NCBI RefSeq assembly: GCF_002223055.1
Contig: NZ_NKFL01000004.1
Span: forward strand, 1,674,001-1,738,000
Length of the DNA: 64,000 bases
From: Burkholderia sp. HI2500
GTDB taxonomy: Bacteria; Pseudomonadota; Gammaproteobacteria; Burkholderiales; Burkholderiaceae
Direction: 5' to 3'
Notes under the pieces: model-generated
Database searches by the model: none
The model's input: only the letters and a program-made list of their open reading frames with translations
What the model was told of the DNA's origin: nothing
Position numbers and translations under genes: made by a program
In this document: in pieces, positions 57,341 to 64,000 of the stretch
Numbering within the stretch: the stretch's first letter is position 1
Layout of the letters: every line of letters begins with the position of its first letter

Positions 57341-59017
57341 ATGAACGATACGCCGTCGAGGCTACCGCTCAATCGCATCACGCTCGTCCTCCTCGTCATC
57401 GCGCTCGCGATCGTCTGGTTCGCGCCGCTCGGGCTGCGCCACCTGATCCCGAGCGACGAGGGCCGCTATGCGGAAATGGCGCGCGAGATGTTCGTCACCG
57501 GCGACTGGATCACGCCGCGCTACAACGGCTACAAGTATTTCGAGAAGCCGCCGCTGCAGACCTGGCTGAACGCGCTCACGTTCGCGTGGTTCGGCATCGG
57601 CGAATGGCAGGCGCGCCTCTACACGGCCGTCGCGAGCTTCGCCGGCATCCTGCTGGTCGGCTACACCGGCGCGCGCCTGTTCAACCCGCTGTCGGGCTTC
57701 CTCGCCGCCGTCGTGCTCGCGTCGTCGCCGTACTGGAACCTGATGGGCCACTTCAACGCGCTCGACATGGGGCTCGCGTTCTGGATGGCGCTGTCGCTGT
57801 GCTCGCTGCTGCTCGCGCAGCGGCCCGGGCTGCGCCCGGCCGCGGCACGCGGCTGGATGTGGGCATGCTGGGCCGCGATGGCGTTCGCGGTGCTGTCGAA
57901 GGGCCTCGTCGGCCTGATCCTGCCCGGTGCCGTGCTCGTGCTCTATACGCTGATTGCACGCGACTGGGCGCTGTGGAAGCGCCTGTACCTGGTGAGCGGA
58001 CTCGTGATCTTCTTCGCGATCGTCACGCCTTGGTTCGTGCTCGTCCAGCAGCGCAACCCCGAGTTCTTCAACTTCTTCTTCATCGTCCAGCAGTTCCGCC
58101 GGTACCTGACCCCGGAACAGAACCGCCCGGGCCCGCTCTACTACTTCGTGCCCGTGCTGCTGGTCGGCTTCCTGCCGTGGCTGTCGGTCGCGTGGCAGAG
58201 CATCCGCCATGCGCTGCGGATGCCGCGCCAGCCGAACGGCTTCTCGCCGATGCTCGTGCTGCTGATCTGGAGCGCATTCATCTTCCTGTTCTTCAGCGCG
58301 TCGCATTCGAAGCTGATCTCGTACGTGCTGCCGGTCGCGCCGGCGCTCGCGCTGATCATCGGCGCGTACCTGCCGTTGATGAGCGCCGACCGGTTCCGCC
58401 GCCACCTGCTCGGCTATCTCGTGTTCCTCGTCGTCGCGGCGTTCGGGATCATCTTCCTTGCGTATCAGGGCGATGCCCGTACGCCGAACGCGCTGTACCG
58501 CGCGTTCCAGATGTGGCTGTACGCGGGCCTCGCGGTCGCGGCCGTGCTGACCCTCGCGGCCGCATGGCTGAACCGCCGCGCGGGCGCGGCCGCCGCGCTC
58601 GCCGCCTTCGGCGCCGCGTGGCTCGCGTTCGGCACGATCGGCGGCACCGGTCACGACGAATTCGGCCGCTACAGCTCCGGCGCACTGCTCGCGCCCACCG
58701 TGCGCGCCGAACTGGCGAAACTGCCGGCCGACACGCCGTTCTACTCGATCGAGATGCTCGATCACACGTTCCCGTTCTATATGGGCCACACGACGATCAT
58801 GGTCCAGCGCCAGGACGAGCTCGCGTTCGGGATCTCGATGGAGCCGAACAAGTGGATTCCGACCGTCGACGAGTGGATCACGCGCTGGAAGCAGGAAACC
58901 CATGCGCTCGCGATCATGCCGCCCGGCGAGTACGACAACCTGGTCAAGCAAGGCGTGCCGATGCGCGTGGTTGCACGCGACAACCGCCGCGTGATCGTCG
59001 AGAAACCGCAATCGTAA
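57341..59017 (+). CDS. arnT: ArnT, lipid A aminoarabinose transferase
   Basis: Periplasm-facing transferase that moves 4-amino-4-deoxy-L-arabinose from undecaprenyl phosphate to lipid A phosphate. The 558-residue membrane protein has the conserved acidic loop PSDEGRYAEMAREMFVTGDWITPR and FEKPPLQTWLNA, followed by about twelve hydrophobic segments and a soluble C-terminal domain. In Burkholderia the modification is reported to be essential and underlies polymyxin resistance. It is the first gene of the arn operon here, in a different order from E. coli. Confidence 0.94.
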   Translation: MNDTPSRLPLNRITLVLLVIALAIVWFAPLGLRHLIPSDEGRYAEMAREMFVTGDWITPRYNGYKYFEKPPLQTWLNALTFAWFGIGEWQARLYTAVASFAGILLVGYTGARLFNPLSGFLAAVVLASSPYWNLMGHFNALDMGLAFWMALSLCSLLLAQRPGLRPAAARGWMWACWAAMAFAVLSKGLVGLILPGAVLVLYTLIARDWALWKRLYLVSGLVIFFAIVTPWFVLVQQRNPEFFNFFFIVQQFRRYLTPEQNRPGPLYYFVPVLLVGFLPWLSVAWQSIRHALRMPRQPNGFSPMLVLLIWSAFIFLFFSASHSKLISYVLPVAPALALIIGAYLPLMSADRFRRHLLGYLVFLVVAAFGIIFLAYQGDARTPNALYRAFQMWLYAGLAVAAVLTLAAAWLNRRAGAAAALAAFGAAWLAFGTIGGTGHDEFGRYSSGALLAPTVRAELAKLPADTPFYSIEMLDHTFPFYMGHTTIMVQRQDELAFGISMEPNKWIPTVDEWITRWKQETHALAIMPPGEYDNLVKQGVPMRVVARDNRRVIVEKPQS

Positions 59018-59030
59018 GGACGCCCGCTGC

Positions 59031-59402
59031 ATGAATCCCGTTTCGTTCGTCTGCATCATCACCGGCGTGATGCTCAACGCCTGTGCGCAACTTCTGCTGA
59101 AAGCCGGCGTCAACGCCGTTGGACACTTCGAATTCAGCCGTGCGAACATTATCCCGGTCGGCCTGAAGATCGCGACCCAATTGCCGATCATCGGCGGCCT
59201 CGGCTGCTACGTGCTGAGCGTCGTGGTCTGGATCGTCGGGCTGTCGCGGGTCGACGTGTCGATCGCGTACCCGATGCTGTCGCTCGGCTACGTCGTCAAC
59301 GCATTCGCGGCCTGGTACCTGTTCGGCGAAGTGCTGTCGGTCCAGCGGCTCGTCGGCATCGGCATCATCCTGATCGGCGTGCTGGTGCTCGCGCGAAGCT
59401 GA
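59031..59402 (+). CDS. ArnE/ArnF-like SMR flippase subunit
   Basis: 123-residue four-helix membrane protein of the small multidrug resistance superfamily. It resembles the ArnE/ArnF flippase that moves undecaprenyl-phosphate-aminoarabinose across the inner membrane (CIITGVMLNACAQLLLKAG, then VWIVGLSRVDVSIAYPMLSLGYVVNAFAAW). E. coli uses two paralogues, ArnE and ArnF; here only one gene is present in the operon. It starts 13 bases after arnT. Confidence 0.88.
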   Translation: MNPVSFVCIITGVMLNACAQLLLKAGVNAVGHFEFSRANIIPVGLKIATQLPIIGGLGCYVLSVVVWIVGLSRVDVSIAYPMLSLGYVVNAFAAWYLFGEVLSVQRLVGIGIILIGVLVLARS

Positions 59403-59536
59403 GCACGCCCGCCGCGCGCATTAAGCGTCTGCCTACAAAAAATCACGGTGCGATTCCGCCAACCGGTGTTTAATGCCGGTTTCGGCCGGGATCGCCCGAC
59501 CCTTTTATTACACGCCATTACAGGCCAAAAGCGTAC

Positions 59537-60688
59537 ATGAGCCAGACTACCGCTCCGTTTCTGCCGTTCACCCGCCCCGAGATCGATGAGGAAACCATCC
59601 AGGGCGTCGTCGACGTGCTGCGCTCGGGCTGGATCACCACCGGCCCGCAGAGCCAGAAATTCGAGGCGGCGCTGTCCGAGTACTGCGGCGGCCGTCCGGT
59701 CCGCGCGTTCAATTCGGGCACCTGCACGCTGGAGATCGGCCTGCGCATCGCGGGCGTCGGCCCCGGCGACGAAGTGATCACGACGCCGGCGTCGTGGGTC
59801 TCGACCAGCAACGTGATCCTCGAGACGGGCGCGACACCCGTGTTCGCCGACATCGATCCCGTCACGCGCAATATCGACCTCGACAAGCTCGAGCAGGCGA
59901 TCACGCCGCGCACGAAGGCCATCATCCCCGTGTTCCTGTCCGGCCTGCCGGTCGACATGGACCGCCTGTACGCGATTGCGCGCGCGCACAAGCTGCGCGT
60001 GATCGAGGATGCGGCGCAGGCGTTCGGCTCGACGTGGAACGGCAAGCGCATCGGCGCGATCGGCGACATCGTGTCGTTCAGCTTCCACGCGAACAAGAAC
60101 CTGACGACGATCGAAGGCGGCGCACTCGTGCTGAACAACGAGGAAGAAGCGACGCTCGCGCAGAAGTACCGGCTGCAGGGCATCACGCGCACGGGCTTCG
60201 ACGGGATGGACTGCGACGTGCTCGGCGGCAAGTACAACCTGACCGACGTGGCCGCGCGCGTCGGCCTCGGCCAGCTGCCGCACATCGAACGCTTCACCGC
60301 GCAGCGCCGCGCGCTTGCGCGTGCCTACTTCGCCGCATTCGACGGTAGCGCAGCCGTGAAACTCGGCGTCGGCCTGCCGATCGCCGAATTCGAGAACGGC
60401 AACTGGCACATGTTCCTGATCACGCTGCCGCTCGAGCGCCTGACGATCACCCGCGCCGAGTTCATGGCGCAGATGAAGGAACGCGGCATCGGCACGGGCA
60501 TCCACTACCCGGCGATCCATCTTTTCACGCTGTACCGTGCACGCGGCTTCAAGGAGGGCATGTTCCCCCACGCCGAACGGTACGGCGCGTCGACCGTCAC
60601 GCTGCCGCTCTTCACGCAGATGACGGACGGCGACGTGCGTCGCGTGGTCGACGCCATCAACCAGATTTGTGAACAATACGGAAAATAA
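59537..60688 (+). CDS. arnB: ArnB, UDP-Ara4N aminotransferase
   Basis: PLP-dependent transaminase converting UDP-4-keto-pentose to UDP-L-Ara4N. The PLP Lys is in SFHANKNLTTIEGGAL, with the DegT/DnrJ family features EAALSEYCGGRPVRAFNSGTCTLEIGLR and VIEDAAQAFGSTWNGKRIG. Length of 383 is typical. A 134-base gap before it has no clear terminator. Confidence 0.94.
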   Translation: MSQTTAPFLPFTRPEIDEETIQGVVDVLRSGWITTGPQSQKFEAALSEYCGGRPVRAFNSGTCTLEIGLRIAGVGPGDEVITTPASWVSTSNVILETGATPVFADIDPVTRNIDLDKLEQAITPRTKAIIPVFLSGLPVDMDRLYAIARAHKLRVIEDAAQAFGSTWNGKRIGAIGDIVSFSFHANKNLTTIEGGALVLNNEEEATLAQKYRLQGITRTGFDGMDCDVLGGKYNLTDVAARVGLGQLPHIERFTAQRRALARAYFAAFDGSAAVKLGVGLPIAEFENGNWHMFLITLPLERLTITRAEFMAQMKERGIGTGIHYPAIHLFTLYRARGFKEGMFPHAERYGASTVTLPLFTQMTDGDVRRVVDAINQICEQYGK

Positions 60689-60694
60689 GCGTAC

Positions 60695-61732
60695 ATGAGT
60701 CACCTTGAAGCACGCGCCGGGCATCCGGCCGCCGGGCACCTGGACGCCGGCCGGCCCGAAGTATCGGTCATCATCCCCGTGTACAACGAGGAAGACGGCC
60801 TCGCTGCGCTGTTCGCGCGGCTGTATCCGGCGCTCGACGCACTCGACACGTCATACGAAGTGATCCTGATCAACGACGGCAGCCGCGACCGCTCGGCCGC
60901 GATGCTCGCCGATCAGTTCCACGTCCGTCCCGACACGACGCGCATCGTGCTGCTCAACGGCAACTACGGCCAGCACATGGCGATCCTCGCCGGCTTCGCG
61001 CAATCGCGCGGCGAGATCGTCATCACGCTCGACGCCGACCTGCAGAACCCGCCCGAGGAAATCGGCAAGCTGATCGCGAAGATGCGCGAGGGCTACGACT
61101 ACGTCGGCTCGATCCGCAAGCAGCGCCAGGACAGCCTGTGGCGGCGCAAGGCGTCGCAGATGATGAACCGCCTGCGCGAGCGCATCACGCGCATCAAGAT
61201 GACCGACCAGGGCTGCATGCTGCGCGCATACAGCCGCCGCATCATCGACACGATCAACGTGTGCGGTGAAGTCAACACGTTCATCCCCGCCCTCGCGTAC
61301 ACGTTCGCGCAGAAACCGACCGAAATCGAGGTCGCGCACGAGGAGCGCTTCGCCGGCGAGTCGAAGTACTCGCTGTACAGCCTGATCCGGCTGAACTTCG
61401 ACCTCGTGACGGGCTTCTCGGTCGTGCCGCTGCAGTGGCTGTCGTTCATCGGCGTGATCCTGTCGCTCGGCTCCGCCGCGCTGTTCGTGCTGCTGCTCGT
61501 GCGACGCTTCATCGTCGGCGCGGAAGTGCAAGGCGTGTTCACGCTGTTCGCCATCACGTTCTTCCTGCTCGGCGTGATCATCTTCGCGCTCGGCCTGCTC
61601 GGCGAATACGTCGGCCGCATCTACCAGCAGGTGCGGGCACGGCCGCGCTACCTGATCCAGGCCGTGCTCGAGCAGCACGACGGCGTGCCGCCGGTGCCGG
61701 CCGGCGCGAACCGCACGGGTACCGCGCAATGA
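60695..61732 (+). CDS. arnC: ArnC, undecaprenyl-phosphate Ara4FN transferase
   Basis: Family 2 glycosyltransferase that links formylated aminoarabinose to undecaprenyl phosphate. The 345-residue protein has the GT-A fold with VSVIIPVYNEEDGL and the DAD-type motif ITLDADLQNPPEE. Two C-terminal membrane helices (WLSFIGVILSLGSAALFVLLL and ITFFLLGVIIFALGLLGEY, each one of a pair) anchor it. It lies 6 bases after arnB, and its stop overlaps the next start as ATGA. Confidence 0.94.
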   Translation: MSHLEARAGHPAAGHLDAGRPEVSVIIPVYNEEDGLAALFARLYPALDALDTSYEVILINDGSRDRSAAMLADQFHVRPDTTRIVLLNGNYGQHMAILAGFAQSRGEIVITLDADLQNPPEEIGKLIAKMREGYDYVGSIRKQRQDSLWRRKASQMMNRLRERITRIKMTDQGCMLRAYSRRIIDTINVCGEVNTFIPALAYTFAQKPTEIEVAHEERFAGESKYSLYSLIRLNFDLVTGFSVVPLQWLSFIGVILSLGSAALFVLLLVRRFIVGAEVQGVFTLFAITFFLLGVIIFALGLLGEYVGRIYQQVRARPRYLIQAVLEQHDGVPPVPAGANRTGTAQ

Positions 61733-62676
61733 AGCCGCGCGCAGTCGTCTTCGCGTATCACAACGTCGGCGTGCGCTGCCTGCAGGTGCTGCTCGCGCGC
61801 GGCGTCGACGTCGCGCTCGTCGTCACCCACGAGGACAACCCGAACGAGAACATCTGGTTCGGCAGCGTCGCATCCGTCGCGGCCGAGCACGGCATTCCGG
61901 TCGTCACGCCGGCCGATCCCGCCGATCCGGCGCTGCGCCGCGCGGTATCCGACGCGCAGCCGGACTTCATCTTCTCGTTCTACTACCGGCACATGCTGCC
62001 GGTGGACCTGCTCGCGATCGCGCCGAAGGGCGCGTACAACATGCACGGGTCGCTGCTGCCGAAATACCGGGGTCGGGTACCGACCAACTGGGCGGTGCTG
62101 AACGGCGAAACCGAAACCGGCGCGACGCTGCACGAGATGGCGGCGAAGCCCGACGCGGGCGCGATCATCGGCCAGACCGCGGTGCCGATCCTGCCGGACG
62201 ACACGGCCACGCAGGTGTTCGACAAGGTCACGGTAGCGGCCGAGCAGACGCTCTGGCGCGTGCTGCCCGCGCTGCTCGCGGGCGAGGCGCCGCACCTGCC
62301 GAACGATCTCTCGACCGGCAGCTACTACGGCGGGCGCAAGCCCGAGGACGGCCGCGTCGACTGGTCGAAGCCGGCCGCGCAGGTCTACAACCTGGTGCGC
62401 GCGGTCGCGCCCCCGTATCCGGGCGCGTTCACGGACGTCGACGGCACGCGTTTCGTGATCGCGCGCGCGCGCCTGGCGGCGCCCGGCAGCGCGGCTGCGG
62501 CCGCCGCGGCAGATTTGCCGCCCGGCCTGCACGTAAGCGATAATGCGCTATTCGGCGTCTGCGGCGACAGCCGCGCCCTATCCATTCTCGAGCTGTGGCA
62601 GCAGCGCGACGGCAGCGAAACCGTCGTGACGCCCGCGGAATTCGCGCAGTTCATTCATTCTTCCCGTCATTCATGA
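61729..62676 (+). CDS. arnA: ArnA formyltransferase half (separate gene)
   Basis: 315-residue UDP-L-Ara4N formyltransferase, equal to the N-terminal domain of bifunctional ArnA. The conserved catalytic cluster includes NMHGSLLPKYRGRVPTNWAVLNGETETGATLHEM with the Asn, His and downstream Asp (KPDAGAIIGQ) of the 10-formyl-THF transferase family. The C-terminal OB-like region is present. Start ATG at 61729 overlaps the arnC stop (ATGA), and its own stop overlaps the next start the same way, so all three are translationally coupled. Confidence 0.93.
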   Translation: MKPRAVVFAYHNVGVRCLQVLLARGVDVALVVTHEDNPNENIWFGSVASVAAEHGIPVVTPADPADPALRRAVSDAQPDFIFSFYYRHMLPVDLLAIAPKGAYNMHGSLLPKYRGRVPTNWAVLNGETETGATLHEMAAKPDAGAIIGQTAVPILPDDTATQVFDKVTVAAEQTLWRVLPALLAGEAPHLPNDLSTGSYYGGRKPEDGRVDWSKPAAQVYNLVRAVAPPYPGAFTDVDGTRFVIARARLAAPGSAAAAAAADLPPGLHVSDNALFGVCGDSRALSILELWQQRDGSETVVTPAEFAQFIHSSRHS

Positions 62677-63728
62677 AAGCAAAAAAAGTCCTGATCCTGG
62701 GTGTGAACGGCTTCATCGGCCATCACCTGTCGAAGCGCATTCTTGAAACCACCGATTGGGAAGTGTTCGGCATGGACATGCAGACCGATCGGCTGGGTGA
62801 CCTGGTCAACCACGAGCGGATGCATTTCTTCGAAGGCGACATCACGATCAACAAGGAGTGGGTCGAGTATCACGTGAAGAAGTGCGACGTGATCCTGCCG
62901 CTCGTCGCGATCGCGACGCCCGCCACCTACGTCCAGCAGCCGCTGCGCGTGTTCGAACTCGACTTCGAGGCGAACCTGCCGATCGTGCGTTCGGCCGTCA
63001 AGTACGGCAAGCACCTCGTGTTCCCGTCGACCTCCGAGGTCTACGGCATGTGCTCGGACGAGCAGTTCGACCCGGATGCATCGGCCCTCACCTACGGCCC
63101 GATCAACAAGCCGCGCTGGATCTACGCGTGCTCGAAGCAGCTGATGGACCGCGTGATCTGGGGCTACGGGATGGAAGGCCTGAACTTCACGCTGTTCCGC
63201 CCGTTCAACTGGATCGGCCCGGGCCTCGATTCGATCTACACGCCGAAGGAAGGCAGCTCGCGCGTGGTCACGCAGTTCCTCGGCCACATCGTGCGCGGCG
63301 AGAACATCAGCCTCGTCGACGGCGGCTCGCAGAAGCGCGCGTTTACCGACATCGGCGACGGCATCAGCGCGCTGATGAAGATCATCGAGAACAAGGACGG
63401 CGTCGCGTCGGGCAAGATCTACAACATCGGGAATCCGAAGAACAACTTCTCGGTTCGCGAACTCGCACACAAGATGCTCGAGCTGGCGGCGGAATTCCCC
63501 GAGTACGCCGATTCGGCCAAGCAGGTGAAGCTCGTCGAGACGACGTCCGGCGCCTACTACGGCAACGGCTACCAGGACGTGCAGAACCGCGTGCCGAAGA
63601 TCGACAACACGATGCAGGAACTCGGCTGGGCGCCGCAAGCGACGTTCGACGACGCGCTGCGCAACATCTTCGAAGCGTATCGCGGCCACGTCGCCGACGC
63701 GCGCGCGCTCGTCGAACAGCAAGGCTGA
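62673..63728 (+). CDS. ArnA decarboxylase half (UDP-glucuronate oxidative decarboxylase)
   Basis: 351-residue SDR-type enzyme equal to the C-terminal domain of ArnA. It has the NAD motif GVNGFIGHHL, PSTSEVYGMCSD with the catalytic Ser and Glu, NKPRWIYACSKQLMDRVIWGYG with Tyr, Lys and the key Arg, and LFRPFNWIGPGLDS. It oxidises and decarboxylates UDP-glucuronate to the 4-keto-pentose used by ArnB. ATG at 62673 overlaps the formyltransferase stop (ATGA). Confidence 0.93.
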   Translation: MKAKKVLILGVNGFIGHHLSKRILETTDWEVFGMDMQTDRLGDLVNHERMHFFEGDITINKEWVEYHVKKCDVILPLVAIATPATYVQQPLRVFELDFEANLPIVRSAVKYGKHLVFPSTSEVYGMCSDEQFDPDASALTYGPINKPRWIYACSKQLMDRVIWGYGMEGLNFTLFRPFNWIGPGLDSIYTPKEGSSRVVTQFLGHIVRGENISLVDGGSQKRAFTDIGDGISALMKIIENKDGVASGKIYNIGNPKNNFSVRELAHKMLELAAEFPEYADSAKQVKLVETTSGAYYGNGYQDVQNRVPKIDNTMQELGWAPQATFDDALRNIFEAYRGHVADARALVEQQG

Positions 63729-63741
63729 TCGGGACGTTCGC

Positions 63742-64000
63742 TTGGCTCGCATCGTCCTCAAGATCGACGTCGACACGCTGCGCGGCACGCGCGAAGGCGT
63801 GCCGAACCTCGCGCGCATCTTCGACCGCTTCAATGCGCGCGCAACCTTCCTCTTCAGCCTCGGGCCCGATCACACGGGCTGGGCGCTGCGGCGCGTGTTC
63901 CGCCCCGGCTTCCTGAAGAAAGTGTCGCGCACGTCGGTGGTCGAGCACTACGGTGTGAAGCAGCTGATGTACGGCGTGCTGCTGCCGGGCCCCGACATCG
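63742..64000 (+). CDS. arnD: ArnD, Ara4FN deformylase (cut by right edge)
   Basis: Start of a polysaccharide-deacetylase-family enzyme that removes the formyl group from undecaprenyl-phosphate-Ara4FN. The visible 86 residues include RIVLKIDVDTLRGTREGVPNLARIFDRFNARATFLFSLGPDHTGW, with metal-binding Asp in DVDT and the typical ArnD RGTREGVP stretch. The start is TTG at 63742, 13 bases after the previous stop. The rest lies outside the window. Confidence 0.92.
   Translation, partial: MARIVLKIDVDTLRGTREGVPNLARIFDRFNARATFLFSLGPDHTGWALRRVFRPGFLKKVSRTSVVEHYGVKQLMYGVLLPGPDI

Overview
The window looks like part of the main chromosome of a Burkholderia sensu stricto species, probably of the Burkholderia cepacia complex. 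The DNA is very GC-rich with strong third-position GC bias. Its gene blocks have the order expected in Burkholderia: rlmN-rodZ-ispG-hisS-yfgM-bamB-der-hfq-hflX-hflK-hflC, surE-pcm-nlpD-rpoS, an acetoin (aco) operon, a thr/hom block joined to moeA-moaD-moaE, and an aminoarabinose (arn) operon with arnA split in two. The species call is inference. I saw no tRNA, rRNA, IS element, prophage or CRISPR array, and no abrupt change of base use that would point to a genomic island.

Layout. Positions 1-12.9 kb are a leftward housekeeping block: ndk, rlmN, rodZ, ispG, hisS, yfgM, bamB, der, hfq, hflX, hflK and a truncated hflC. They cover nucleotide balance, rRNA/tRNA methylation, cell shape, isoprenoids, outer-membrane assembly, ribosome GTPases, RNA chaperoning and FtsH control. 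A rightward Bax-inhibitor-like membrane protein converges on rlmD through a bidirectional terminator (13-15.4 kb). An endonuclease/exonuclease/phosphatase gene follows, then the leftward stress-sigma operon surE-pcm-nlpD-rpoS-exonuclease (16.4-20.9 kb). Next come a CaiB-type CoA transferase and recR-ybaB-dnaX, with the SRP RNA gene just beyond (21-26 kb).

From 26.4 to 35 kb genes run rightward: trxA, rho with a pyrimidine-rich leader, a MerR regulator coupled to an MFS transporter, mtfA, the zinc-independent L31 gene rpmE2, a PMT/ArnT-like glycosyltransferase and a MATE exporter. From 35 to 43.6 kb lies the acetoin system. The leftward genes acoX, an SDR diacetyl/acetoin reductase, acoA, acoB, acoC and a lipA paralogue sit behind a near-perfect sigma-54 promoter. 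The divergent activator gene acoR has two inverted repeats 31 bp apart upstream that could be its binding sites.

From 43.6 to 50.1 kb are a MerR/carboxymuconolactone-decarboxylase pair with a leaderless-looking promoter, a secreted helix-hairpin-helix protein, a YidB-like protein, clpB with a clear heat-shock promoter, and an NsrR-like regulator divergent from a truncated haemoglobin gene. From 50.2 to 56.5 kb runs a leftward block: an alanine-type aminotransferase, hom, thrC, moeA, moaD and moaE. From 56.8 kb to the right edge run a Mth938-domain gene and the lipid A aminoarabinose operon arnT-arnE/F-like-arnB-arnC-arnA(formyltransferase)-arnA(decarboxylase)-arnD, the last cut by the window end.

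The region is mainly conserved core chromosome. The most informative new observations are regulatory: the aco sigma-54 promoter and palindromes, two MerR promoters with 19-bp spacers, a candidate rut leader on rho, the clpB sigma-32 promoter, and a terminator directly in front of ispG. Architectural points are the AcoC hydrolase-type E2 with its own lipA, the split ArnA with a single flippase half, and a translationally coupled glycosyltransferase-MATE pair.
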